Shown here one piece after another: positions 6,018 to 13,376 of a stretch of 24,033 nucleotides of DNA; within the stretch, counting starts at the first letter, position 1, and each line of letters opens with the position of its first letter. Location: the NCBI GenBank assembly GCA_905194315.1, contig CAJJRX010000029.1, positions 1-24,033 on the forward strand. The letters are read 5' to 3'. The notes under the pieces were generated by a model. That model saw only the letters and a program-made list of their open reading frames with translations. It was not told the DNA's origin and did no database searches. Source of the DNA: an uncultured Sutterella sp. (GTDB lineage: Bacteria; Pseudomonadota; Gammaproteobacteria; Burkholderiales; Burkholderiaceae_F). The translations under genes were made by a program, and so were the position numbers.

Positions 6018-8774
6018 ATGTTTTCAATGAAAAAATACGGGCTTCTGGCAGCCGTCGCGCTGCTCGGAGCCTCTGCCGCCTGTGCAGCTCCGAAGGAGAA
6101 AGTTGTGTCACAAAACGCCTTACCCGTTGCCGTGGTTACGGTGGAGGGGATTACGGAATACGCCCTCCCGAACGGCCTTAAAATCGTGCTCTACCCTGAC
6201 AGCAGCAAACCCACCGCCACGGTCAATATGACCTATCTGGTGGGCTCGCGCCACGAGAACTACGGGGAGACGGGGATGGCGCATCTGCTCGAGCATCTCA
6301 TGTTCAAGGGCAGCAGGAATTTCCCCAACCCCACGGCGGAATTCACCCGCCGGGGCTTTCGCATGAACGGGAGCACCTGGCTTGACCGCACGAACTATCA
6401 CGTCTCCTTTACCGCCACCGATGACAACATGCAGTGGGCCATCGCCTGGCAGGCCGATGCGATGGTCAACTCCTTTATCGCGCGCAAGGACCTTGATACG
6501 GAAATGACGGTCGTGCGCAACGAGTACGAAATGGGCGAGAACCGCCCGAGCTCGGTGCTCATGAAGCGCATGCAGGCCGTGATGTACGACTGGCACGCCT
6601 ACGGGCGTCCCACGATCGGTGCGCGCAGCGACATCGAAAATGTGGAGATTCCCAATCTGCGCGCCTTCTACGAGCGCTACTACCAGCCCGACAATGCCGT
6701 GCTGACGATCTCCGGCAAGTTTGACACCGAGAAGGTGCTGGGCTGGGTCGCGAAGAGCTTCGGGCCGATCCCGCGCCCGAAGCGCGAACTCCCGCACGAA
6801 TGGACGGTTGAACCCACCGCCGACGGCGAGCGTGACTTTGTGGTGCGCCGCCCGGGCGAGACGAAGATGATCATGCTCGGCTACCGTATCCCCTCGGCGC
6901 TCGCTGCGGACTATGAACCGGTCAACACCGCCGTGTCGATTCTCGGGAACGAACCCACGGGGCGTCTGTACAAGGGGCTCGTTGAAACCGGCATGGCGAG
7001 CCAGGTGTTCGGCTGGACGATCGCCGGCAAGCACCCCGGGTTTGTGATCTTCGGCGCGATGCTCAAAAAGGATGCCGATGTTGAGCCGGTGAAGGCCAAA
7101 CTCATCGAAATTGTGGAAAACACCTTTGCGGGCAAACCCGTCACCGAAGAGGAGCTTGACTTTGAAAAGCGCGATCAGGCGCTCATGTTCGAGCGTCAGC
7201 TCGCCGACCCGGAAACCTTCGGCATCGAGCTCTCCGAATATATTGCGCTCGGTGACTGGCGGCTTTTCTTTGTTGACCGCGAGGAAAACGAAAAGCTCAC
7301 CCGCGAGGCGGTCGATGCCGCCGCGAAGAAGTATTTCGTGCGCGACAACCGTGTGACCGGCGTCTATCTGCCGAGCACCGATCTCAAGCGTGCCGAGGTG
7401 GCACCGGCGCCCGATGCCGCCCAAGTGCTCAAGGGCTACACCTTCAAGACCGAAGGCAAGGTGGTCGAGGCGTTTGACGCAACGCCCGAGAACATCAACG
7501 CACGCACCCGGATGGTGACGGCGGGCGGTGTGCACCTGGCGCTCCTTCCCAAGAAGAGCCTCGGGGACACGGTTGAAGTGCGCATGCTCTTTACCAACGG
7601 CAACGCGAAGACCGCCGGCAACATGGCGCTCAACCGCGTGGCGGCCGAGATGTTCATGCGCGGCACGAAAGAGTACACGCGCGAGCAGATTGAAACACAG
7701 TTCACGAAGCTCAAGATGGAGGGCAACCCCTTTGACTTCACCACGGACCGTGAACACCTCATCGAGGCGATCCGCTTCGCGAGCCACCTGATTCTCAACT
7801 CCACCTTCCCCGAAGAGGAGTTCAAGGTGCTCTCCACGCAGCTCGCCACCCGCACGAAGGCCGCCTCGGACGATCCGCAGACCCGTGCCCGTGATGCGAT
7901 CACCGCTCACTTCAACACGTACCCCGCCGGCGATGCCCGCCACGGGGAAACCTCCAAGGAGCTCCTCGGTGAAATCGAGGATCTCACGGTCAAAGACGTG
8001 CGTGAGCATATCCGCAAGGTCTTCCAGACGGGTGAAGGGTATATCGCGCTTGTCGGGGACTTTGATCCGGATGAGGTGACGGCGGCCCTGAGCGAAAATC
8101 TCCTTGGCAAAAAGACTGCCGATGTCGCTTTTGAGCGTCCGGTGGCTGAATACAAGCCCGTGGAGGCTGCGCGTATCGTGATTGACACGCCGGAGAAGGA
8201 AAACGCGGTGCTCTTTGCCCGTATGGACTTCCCCGCCAACAAGGACGATGCGGATGCCGCGGCACTTTATGTGGCCGACTGGATTCTCGGCGGCTCAACC
8301 GGACTCTCGAACCGTCTGGTGAACCGCATCCGTCAGAAGGAGGGCCTCTCCTACGGTGTGGGCAGCACGATTTCGCTGCCGCGCTTCGGAAACCGCGCCC
8401 GCTGGTCGGTGGGCCTTATTGCCGCCCCGCAGAGCCTCAAACAGGCCGAGGCGAGCCTGATCGATGAGATCAGCAAGGCTTATGCGAACGGCGTCACGCA
8501 GCAGGAGCTCGATGAGGCCAAACGCGGTCTGCTCGACTACCGTGCCATTAACCGTGCCCAGGACCGCATCCTTGCGGCCCAGTGGGTCCGTCTGATGGAA
8601 AAGGATCAGGACTGGCTTACTGCGAAGGCGCTCGATGAGAAAATCGCCTCCCTCACGCTCGAGGAGGTCAACGCGGCGATGCGACGCTTCACGGATGTGA
8701 AGTCACTCACCGTGGTGATGGCGGGCGACGTGAAAAAGGCCCGTGAAGCCGGACACGATTTCTCAAAGCGCTGA
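6018..8774 (+). CDS. Periplasmic zinc metalloprotease, M16 (insulinase/pitrilysin) family, double domain
   Basis: A 918-aa secreted M16 peptidase with fused active and inactive halves. Signal peptide 1-23 (MFSMKKYGLLAAVALLGASAACA); a cysteine is present but the lipobox is poor, so a soluble periplasmic enzyme is preferred. The inverted zinc motif HLLEH is at 89-93, with the third ligand Glu169 in RNEYEMGEN, the spacing expected for the family. Residues about 45-260 are the catalytic M16 domain, 260-480 the first M16C domain; the second half (about 545-918) repeats the fold without HxxEH and keeps the RLVNRIRQKEGLSYG substrate-binding type motif. Start 6018: GAGGA is 10 nt upstream. Monocistronic, followed by a long terminator. 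Likely degrades peptides in the periplasm. Confidence 0.95.
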   Translation: MFSMKKYGLLAAVALLGASAACAAPKEKVVSQNALPVAVVTVEGITEYALPNGLKIVLYPDSSKPTATVNMTYLVGSRHENYGETGMAHLLEHLMFKGSRNFPNPTAEFTRRGFRMNGSTWLDRTNYHVSFTATDDNMQWAIAWQADAMVNSFIARKDLDTEMTVVRNEYEMGENRPSSVLMKRMQAVMYDWHAYGRPTIGARSDIENVEIPNLRAFYERYYQPDNAVLTISGKFDTEKVLGWVAKSFGPIPRPKRELPHEWTVEPTADGERDFVVRRPGETKMIMLGYRIPSALAADYEPVNTAVSILGNEPTGRLYKGLVETGMASQVFGWTIAGKHPGFVIFGAMLKKDADVEPVKAKLIEIVENTFAGKPVTEEELDFEKRDQALMFERQLADPETFGIELSEYIALGDWRLFFVDREENEKLTREAVDAAAKKYFVRDNRVTGVYLPSTDLKRAEVAPAPDAAQVLKGYTFKTEGKVVEAFDATPENINARTRMVTAGGVHLALLPKKSLGDTVEVRMLFTNGNAKTAGNMALNRVAAEMFMRGTKEYTREQIETQFTKLKMEGNPFDFTTDREHLIEAIRFASHLILNSTFPEEEFKVLSTQLATRTKAASDDPQTRARDAITAHFNTYPAGDARHGETSKELLGEIEDLTVKDVREHIRKVFQTGEGYIALVGDFDPDEVTAALSENLLGKKTADVAFERPVAEYKPVEAARIVIDTPEKENAVLFARMDFPANKDDADAAALYVADWILGGSTGLSNRLVNRIRQKEGLSYGVGSTISLPRFGNRARWSVGLIAAPQSLKQAEASLIDEISKAYANGVTQQELDEAKRGLLDYRAINRAQDRILAAQWVRLMEKDQDWLTAKALDEKIASLTLEEVNAAMRRFTDVKSLTVVMAGDVKKAREAGHDFSKR

Positions 8775-8801
8775 GAAGCAGCGCCGGCTGACTGAATCCG
8801 G

Positions 8802-8877
8802 ATCCTGCCGTTAGCGGCGGAAAAAGCAGAACATGTTGTTCTTTGCCTTTTCCGCCTGCGAAGGCAGGATTTTTTTT
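8802..8877 (+). terminator. Long-stem intrinsic terminator of the M16 gene
   Basis: ATCCTGCC (8802-8809) pairs with GGCAGGAT (8863-8870) and is followed by T. Inside, GGCGGAAAA (8816-8824) pairs with TTTTCCGCC (8848-8856), and further in AGAACA (8828-8833) pairs with TGTTCT (8837-8842). A 69-nt extended hairpin is unusually long for a terminator. Confidence 0.85.
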
Positions 8878-9309
8878 GCCCGAAATTTCGCAGACGGAAA
8901 ATAAAAGCGGCGCAGGTAAATTCGCAAACGGATTTTCAGCCTCTCCCGCTCTATAAGTCTGATTCAGCAGGCTTTTTTCCGTTTTTTCCGCCCGTCTCCC
9001 GCGTCATTTTCTTTTTCAGAATCCGGCCGCACGCAAATCCGTCTGCCCGGATTTCGCACTGCGAAACCCGGCATGGCATCCGGTTTCAGAGCACAATTTC
9101 CTGCGAGCGCCGCCGCGCGAGGCGTAGCTGAGCACCCACTCACCCCCTTTTACGACTGCCGCAGGCTTTTTGCCCGGAGAGGCTCACAATAGGGGCACTT
9201 AAAACCACATTCAGATTCGCATCCGGATTTTATCGGACCCCGCCTGAATTCGAAAACGGAAATTGGAGAGCAGGGTTTAAAAATAAAGTAGAACAAAAAA
9301 TAGAAAATA
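8878..9309. other. Gene-free region with degenerate repeats
   Basis: About 430 bp without a credible ORF on either strand. It contains four copies of a 16-bp degenerate motif (listed separately), an imperfect inverted repeat AAATCCG/CGGATTT near 9037-9057, and an A-rich tract from about 9281 that leads into the promoter of the next gene. Base composition shifts from GC-rich to AT-rich toward 9300. Confidence 0.6.
8887..9264 (+). repeat. Four degenerate copies of TTCGCAnACGGAWWWT motif
   Basis: Copies at 8887-8902 (TTCGCAGACGGAAAAT), 8921-8936 (TTCGCAAACGGATTTT), 9216-9231 (TTCGCATCCGGATTTT) and 9249-9264 (TTCGAAAACGGAAATT). All are in the same orientation. Copies 1-2 and 3-4 are 34 and 33 bp apart, close to three helical turns, so they form two spaced pairs. 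They could be protein-binding sites upstream of the double-HTH gene. Confidence 0.45.
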
Positions 9310-9354
9310 TTGGACATTATTTTCGTTTTGTGTAAAAATTCTTCAGGCTGAAGA
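9310..9354 (+). promoter_or_regulatory. Strong promoter with A-tract and palindromic operator
   Basis: TTGGAC (9310-9315), exactly 17 bp, TAAAAA (9333-9338). The 28 bp upstream are A-rich, like an UP element. A perfect 15-bp palindrome with TCTTCAG/CTGAAGA half-sites and a central G (9340-9354) covers the expected start site. It is placed to allow autorepression by the double-HTH protein encoded next. Confidence 0.55.
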
Positions 9355-9427
9355 CATCAGACAGGAATTGGACCGGTTAATCGTTCAAGATGGCAGCAGT
9401 TATCTTTAACGCATTCGAGGTTCTTCC

Positions 9428-10060
9428 ATGCAGATGTCCAGGCTCCAGGCGATGTCCGTCAGCGACTGCTGGCACGACTATGCTCTAGGCAAACTGACCA
9501 GATTCGAGTGTCTGTTTCGAGACTTTCTTATGGACGAAATTTCCTGGCCGCAGTACGGCGCTGCTGAAATTATCCGCCTGCGCGAGCGGCATTCGCTCAC
9601 ACAGGAGGCGCTCGGGCGTCTGCTCGGCGTATCCGCCAAGACCGTTCTGCGCTGGGAGACCGAGGGCGAGACAGTTCCGCAGCCGGTTCACATTGCGCTT
9701 GCTGCGCTCGACCGTATGGGCGAGGGCATTTTTGAGCTGATGTCCGGCACAGGATCGTTCCGCGAACTCGAGAGCAGCCTCTCGCCTGCGCCGGGGCTGG
9801 TGCGCGGTTTTGAGACCGGGCGCCGGCCGGCTCCTTCGCCGGAAGAAGCCAGTGTTCCGGAGACTTTCACCGGACAGACCGTGCGCGAGCTGCGAGCCCG
9901 GCTCCGAATGAGCGTGCGGGACTTTGCCGCCGCACTCGGTGTGGCCACGAGCACAGTGAGCAAGTGGGAGAGCGGCGAAATGCTGCCGCGCGGGGCATCG
10001 CTCACGTTAATGCAAATTCTCTGGCAGCATGGAAGCACGGTGCTCCCAAAGACTACCTGA
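9428..10060 (+). CDS. Double helix-turn-helix XRE-family regulator
   Basis: A 210-aa cytoplasmic protein with two HTH domains of the XRE/YiaG type. HTH1 is at about 47-100 (IIRLRERHSLTQEALGRLLG, then TVLRWE), HTH2 at about 151-205 (VRELRARLRMSVRDFAAALG, then STVSKWESGE). They are joined by a Pro/Glu-rich linker (about 108-150); an N-terminal segment of about 45 residues is of no known fold. XRE proteins usually have one such domain, often plus a ligand domain, so this protein could bind two half-sites as a monomer. Start 9428: GAGG ends 7 nt upstream. Followed after 23 bp by a lipoprotein gene in the same unit. No toxin partner adjoins it. Confidence 0.85.
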   Translation: MQMSRLQAMSVSDCWHDYALGKLTRFECLFRDFLMDEISWPQYGAAEIIRLRERHSLTQEALGRLLGVSAKTVLRWETEGETVPQPVHIALAALDRMGEGIFELMSGTGSFRELESSLSPAPGLVRGFETGRRPAPSPEEASVPETFTGQTVRELRARLRMSVRDFAAALGVATSTVSKWESGEMLPRGASLTLMQILWQHGSTVLPKTT

Positions 10061-10083
10061 GCCTCATTTGAAGGATGACTCGA

Positions 10084-10770
10084 ATGTTGTTAAAAACTCT
10101 CGGAGCTGTCGCCACTGCGGCAGCTCTTCTCACGCTCACGGGCTGCAACGCCGTGAACAGCCTTGTGAACGAACGTGTGGAAACGGTAGAGTACTACCGT
10201 ATCTACGATATCCGCACCGATGCGAAAATCACACCGGTTGTCAACGCCGCGATTGAAGGCCTGAGCTACACGACGCAGCCGCGCTCGCAGCGTCATATCC
10301 CGGCCTGGAGTGAACTGCCGGAGAAACCGGGCCGCTTCAAACTCAAGAATATGCTCAATCCGGATTCCGGCCTTGCGCGCATGATGGCTGCGAGCGGCCA
10401 GACGATGGGCAAAATCGCCGACTGCGAAGGCGCCATCTGGACGGCGGTGGCCGACCGCGACAGCAAGGAGTCCGGTGCGCACCTCTATGCGTGCCTGTGG
10501 CCGTACAAAGGCGGCTACCACCTCGATATGTACGCGACGTTTATGAAGCGCTCAGGCAGCCTCACCGAAGTCTCCCGCCAGCTCGCCTACGCCATGGTCG
10601 GCACACCGGAGCAGTGGGTGGAAAAGATGTTCATGGATGCGCCGCGCGAAATCCGCAAGAAGACGGGCGCCGAAGTGACGCTGATCGAGGCCTATCCGGA
10701 GGTCGGCTCCACGACGTGGCTTGACGAAGGTGACGCCATCAAGGATGAGTCAAAGAACAACAAGTTCTGA
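10084..10770 (+). CDS. Putative lipoprotein of unknown function
   Basis: A 228-aa protein with a type II signal: MLLKTLGAVATAAALLTLTGC, lipobox LTGC with Cys21 as the acylated residue. Asn follows the cysteine, so it is probably outer membrane. The mature part begins NAVNSLVNERVETVEYYRIY and holds two further cysteines (DCEGAIW and YACLWPY), which may form a disulfide. I do not recognise the domain. The start 10084 was chosen over 10075 because AAGGA lies 8 nt before 10084 and actually overlaps the upstream ATG. It follows the double-HTH gene by 23 bp, with a terminator just after, so the two are probably one operon and may share a function. Confidence 0.82.
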   Translation: MLLKTLGAVATAAALLTLTGCNAVNSLVNERVETVEYYRIYDIRTDAKITPVVNAAIEGLSYTTQPRSQRHIPAWSELPEKPGRFKLKNMLNPDSGLARMMAASGQTMGKIADCEGAIWTAVADRDSKESGAHLYACLWPYKGGYHLDMYATFMKRSGSLTEVSRQLAYAMVGTPEQWVEKMFMDAPREIRKKTGAEVTLIEAYPEVGSTTWLDEGDAIKDESKNNKF

Positions 10771-10805
10771 GATACACGCTCTCTGACACTTACTGACTGA
10801 TACAG

Positions 10806-10839
10806 CCGGTCTGCGCCTTTGTGTGCGGGCCGGTTTTTT
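10806..10839 (+). terminator. Intrinsic terminator of the HTH-lipoprotein unit
   Basis: An 11-bp stem (10806-10816 with 10823-10833, including three G-T pairs) is followed by six T at 10834-10839. It separates the lipoprotein gene from the Fur-box promoter downstream. Confidence 0.88.
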
Positions 10840-10881
10840 ATGCGCTCTTAGTCGTGGCAATAATTTTTTACATCCATCTAT

Positions 10882-10910
10882 TTGCGAATGATTCTCATTT
10901 GCGTTAATAT
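10882..10910 (+). promoter_or_regulatory. Fur-box-like operator overlapping a sigma70 promoter
   Basis: GCGAATGATTCTCATTTGC (10884-10902) agrees with the 19-bp Fur consensus at 13 of 19 positions, including the whole AATGAT and TCATT core; it is itself a near palindrome. It lies inside the plus-strand promoter TTGCGA (10882-10887), 17 bp, TAATAT (10905-10910). Such overlap would give iron-dependent repression. The predicted start is near 10917. Confidence 0.65.
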
Positions 10911-10916
10911 TCAATT

Positions 10917-11093
10917 CAACAGTTGAGGACACACTGCTGACAAACACCGGATGAGGGGTCGTCCGGAGCGGTGTTAAAGCCATCCTTTCTCACTTATGGC
11001 CAGAAGCGTCAATCTCCGCGACTTCGCGTCTTCAACCTGCAGTCCTTGGCGGCGGCATTCAGAGTCTGGGTCTCTGGGTGCCGCCTTTTTTTT
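10917..11093 (+). ncRNA. Candidate Fur-regulated small RNA
   Basis: About 177 nt from the predicted start downstream of the Fur-box promoter to a strong terminator. Predicted elements: AACACCG (10943-10949) with CGGTGTT (10969-10975); GCCAT (10979-10983) with ATGGC (10996-11000), presenting a 12-nt C/T-rich loop CCTTTCTCACTT complementary to ribosome binding sites; CGCG (11017-11020) with CGCG (11025-11028); then the terminator. ORFs in the interval (GTG at 10971, ATG at 10996) run through the terminator and lack a good binding site. The lipoprotein terminator isolates it upstream. The logic resembles RyhB/PrrF-type RNAs that silence iron-using proteins, but no sequence likeness to a known family was seen. 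Confidence 0.55.
11051..11093 (+). terminator. Strong intrinsic terminator of the Fur-box transcript
   Basis: A 14-bp stem (11051-11064 with 11072-11085) with a 7-nt loop, followed by eight T at 11086-11093. Confidence 0.9.
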
Positions 11094-11128
11094 GCGCCGC
11101 CGGAATGCAAGGATAAAAAAACGGGGAC

Positions 11129-11155
11129 AAAAAAAACGGCCCGGCGTGCGGGCCG
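11129..11155 (-). terminator. Intrinsic terminator of the RelB/YafQ-like gene
   Basis: CGGCCCG (11137-11143) pairs with CGGGCCG (11149-11155) around a 5-nt loop. On the minus strand it is followed by eight T. It begins 19 bp beyond the stop codon at 11174. Confidence 0.88.
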
Positions 11156-11173
11156 GGCGGGAAAGGGTAAGCG

Positions 11174-12007
11174 TTACTGCGGACCAAAGAGCGAGGAGAG
11201 CGGCGGAACCGTCGGCAGGTTGCCGAGGTCGACGGGCTCGGCGGGTTTGTCGTCTTTTGCGGCAGGTTTTGCCTGATCAGCCTCACCGGTGAGCGCCTCC
11301 GGCACCACATCAAGAAGTTCACGCGGATCGCCGTAGCGCACGCAGCAGACCTCGGCGGGGGTGCGCTGGTAGATGAGCACACGCGGAGCAGCGAGTCCTG
11401 CGAGCGGCACCACATACTCGTCCGGGCTCTCGCCGCCCGTGAGCGCGAGAGCACTCTCCGGGGTACGGCGGTGGGTGAGCACCGCAAAGACCACTTCGAG
11501 CGCATGGATGATTTTTTCGCGCTCGGGATCCGTGAGAATCGCCTGCTTGTCCTGGCGGAACTGATGGGTTTCGAGCAGAGCGAGCGGGGCGCTCCTGTCA
11601 ACGGTGAGCCCGCCCGCGCGCGCGGTGGAGGCGGTTTCCTCGGTGATGTTGCGGCGTTCACGCTCGCGCCAGCGCAGCATGGCCTGCGCCTCCTGCAGCG
11701 CGGTCAGGGTTTTGAGCGTGGGGGCGGGGGCGACATCGCGAACCGGTACGAGCACACCCTCGGGTGACGCCGTCCCGTCCTCAGGGGTGCTGCCAAAGAG
11801 CGAGCCCTGGGAGAAGACCCCCTGCATGTAGGCGGCTTTTTTACGCGGACGCGGTCTGCTCAACGGAATTTCCCCGTCGCGCGCACACCGCTCGAGCACC
11901 TGAACCATTAAGGCCTCAGGGGTGAAACCGGCATCATGGACAATCGTAAGCGCTCGCCGGAGGGTATCCTCGTTGAGAGTCAGACGAAGTTCAAGGGTTC
12001 TGTTCAA
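11174..12007 (-). CDS. Hypothetical protein, RelB/DinJ-like N-terminus and YafQ-like C-terminus
   Basis: A 277-aa protein not recognised as a whole. Residues 1-50 have the ribbon-helix-helix pattern of RelB/DinJ antitoxins: beta strand TLELRLTL, two helices around ALTIVHDAGF and EALMVQVLERCA, and the closing DGEIPL. A low-complexity and helical linker follows (about 51-145). Residues about 147-233 resemble YafQ/RelE toxins: THQFRQDKQAIL, a helix IIHALEVVFAVL, LTGG, then RVLIYQRT and RYGDPRELL. The catalytic histidines of YafQ are absent, so no RNase activity is expected. A TTG start at 12007 was chosen because GGAGGA lies just upstream (about 12014-12019); the GTG at 12025 would place that site inside the gene. 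Single-gene unit with a terminator. Domain assignments are by eye. Confidence 0.7.
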   Translation of the reverse strand: MNRTLELRLTLNEDTLRRALTIVHDAGFTPEALMVQVLERCARDGEIPLSRPRPRKKAAYMQGVFSQGSLFGSTPEDGTASPEGVLVPVRDVAPAPTLKTLTALQEAQAMLRWRERERRNITEETASTARAGGLTVDRSAPLALLETHQFRQDKQAILTDPEREKIIHALEVVFAVLTHRRTPESALALTGGESPDEYVVPLAGLAAPRVLIYQRTPAEVCCVRYGDPRELLDVVPEALTGEADQAKPAAKDDKPAEPVDLGNLPTVPPLSSLFGPQ

Positions 12008-12172
12008 TTTTGATTCCTCCCGCACTTAACCGATCAGCCTGGCGTGCCCGCTGCGAAGAGCCGGCCGAAAAGGCTGTGATGGTCTTTTAGTCTACAGAAG
12101 GCCGCGGCATTTTGCATATATTTGTGCAGAAATGCATCAGACTGTGAGAGAAAACGGGCCGTGGGGCGGGCG

Positions 12173-12238
12173 AAAAAAAAACCGGCGGCCGGAATTTCTT
12201 CCGCTGCCGCCGGCAGCCCCGGGCCGAACGGCCCGGGG
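12173..12238 (-). terminator. Tandem hairpin terminator of ygfZ
   Basis: On the minus strand a 9-bp perfect hairpin (12217-12225 with 12230-12238) is followed by a second one (12182-12189 with 12206-12213) and then nine T (complement of A at 12173-12181). It starts 15 bp after the ygfZ stop. Confidence 0.85.
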
Positions 12239-12252
12239 TGGCATTCAGGTGT

Positions 12253-13203
12253 TTACTCGGGATTGTAGGGGAGCGGGAGCACCTCAAGCGCCTCGCCCTC
12301 AGCGCTCAGGCTGAGGCCTTTTTCAGCAGCCGAAATCAGCACGGACACGAGGACGAGGGTAGTGCCGGCCACGGTGGCGCCGTGCACCACAAAACCCGCC
12401 TCGGCGCCCTCGGAGTAAACCGTATCCCCGGGGTGAGGAGTGCTCCCGGAGGTTGAACGAACGAGGAACATGCGGCGCGAGGGACGGCCGATATGCTTCA
12501 TGCGCGAGACGACTTCCTGACCCGGGTAGCAGCCCTTGGTAAACGAGACCCCGTCAATGGCATCGAGATTGATCTGCTGCGGAACAAACTTTCCGTTGGT
12601 TGCCGTCCAGACACTGGGAATGCCGGCAGCGGCTTCGGTGAACCAGAAGGCGGCTTCGGTGCCTTCGAGCGCGGCGCATTCGCCTTTGGGCAGCAGCACG
12701 AGGGCGCGGGCGGCAGCGGTGCACACGCCGGGGACGGGCGGCACGGATTCGATCATGAGCACGTGACGGCGGCCGTCTTCGCTCACCATCGCTTCGCCTG
12801 CCGCCGGGCGGGGCAGATCAAAGTCGGAGAGCTGTGCATCGAGGTTGCCGAGAATGGCGGTGATATCGTATTGGGTCGTCACATCATCGACCTTGACATC
12901 GTCGCGCAGCACAAACATTCTGAGACGCTTCGCGAGCATGTCGGCGTTGTCCGCCGGAATGAGCATCATCACCCCGTCCTCACCCGTGAGCCAGAGGCGC
13001 ATCGTGCCGAAGAGCCGTCCCTTGGGGTCGCAGTAGCCCGCATGCGCAACACGTGCGCCCAGATGCATCACGTCCTGCGTGAGCACACGCTGGAGAAAGT
13101 CACGCGTATCGCGCCCGTGCAGGTGCAGGACGCTATAGGAGACGTGGGCGGTTTCGCCCAGGGACACCGGACTTGTAAAAACAGTTTCGTAGCATAACGT
13201 CAT
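12253..13203 (-). CDS. ygfZ: YgfZ/GcvT-domain folate-binding protein, Fe-S cluster assembly factor
   Basis: A 316-aa cytoplasmic protein related to the glycine cleavage T protein. YgfZ uses tetrahydrofolate and supports maturation or repair of certain Fe-S enzymes such as MiaB. The family signature K-G-C-Y-x-G-Q-E is present as TKGCYPGQEVVSRM with Cys225, the redox-active cysteine; residues about 20-110 carry the GcvT-like folate-binding part (LHGRDTRDFLQRVLTQDV). Start ATG 13203 with AAGGA 8 nt upstream. It lies 173 bp after mltG on the same strand, with a short structured leader. In many Burkholderiales ygfZ and mltG are divergent; here both point left. Confidence 0.95.
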   Translation of the reverse strand: MTLCYETVFTSPVSLGETAHVSYSVLHLHGRDTRDFLQRVLTQDVMHLGARVAHAGYCDPKGRLFGTMRLWLTGEDGVMMLIPADNADMLAKRLRMFVLRDDVKVDDVTTQYDITAILGNLDAQLSDFDLPRPAAGEAMVSEDGRRHVLMIESVPPVPGVCTAAARALVLLPKGECAALEGTEAAFWFTEAAAGIPSVWTATNGKFVPQQINLDAIDGVSFTKGCYPGQEVVSRMKHIGRPSRRMFLVRSTSGSTPHPGDTVYSEGAEAGFVVHGATVAGTTLVLVSVLISAAEKGLSLSAEGEALEVLPLPYNPE

Positions 13204-13225
13204 GATTATTTTCCTTGGCTTTAGG

Positions 13226-13255
13226 GCGGGCTCAGGCAGAAAACCCGCTCCTGAG
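13226..13255 (-). promoter_or_regulatory. Leader with two mutually exclusive stems upstream of ygfZ
   Basis: GCGGG (13226-13230) can pair with CCCGC (13244-13248), and CTCAGG (13231-13236) with CCTGAG (13250-13255). The two pairings interleave and the linkers are too short for both at once, so only one can form. The element ends about 22 nt before the ygfZ start codon, next to the ribosome binding site. Confidence 0.35.
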
Positions 13256-13376
13256 GGATAAATTCTCTTACCGCGGCCGCTGCTGCAGGCACGGCATTTG
13301 TGTTGTCGGCTGATACTCTAGCACGGTGAGCTTAAGCGTAAGTCACCCCGGCTGCGCCTCGCGTCAGGCAACCCCC

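Noticed and set aside
6018..6090. M16 protease as a lipoprotein
   Set aside because: A cysteine is near the cleavage point but the residue at -3 is Ser and AxA-type cleavage fits better.
6120..8009. 629-codon open frame antisense to the M16 protease
   Set aside because: His/Arg/Gly-rich shadow frame created by high GC and codon bias; no binding site or recognisable motif, and the plus-strand gene is certain.
10971..11292. Two plus-strand ORFs (98 and 101 codons) beginning inside the Fur-box transcript
   Set aside because: Both read through the strong terminator and the opposite gene's terminator, with basic low-complexity translations.
11174..12007. An active YafQ-type RNase
   Set aside because: The histidines needed for catalysis are not present at the expected places, so only a fold likeness is proposed.
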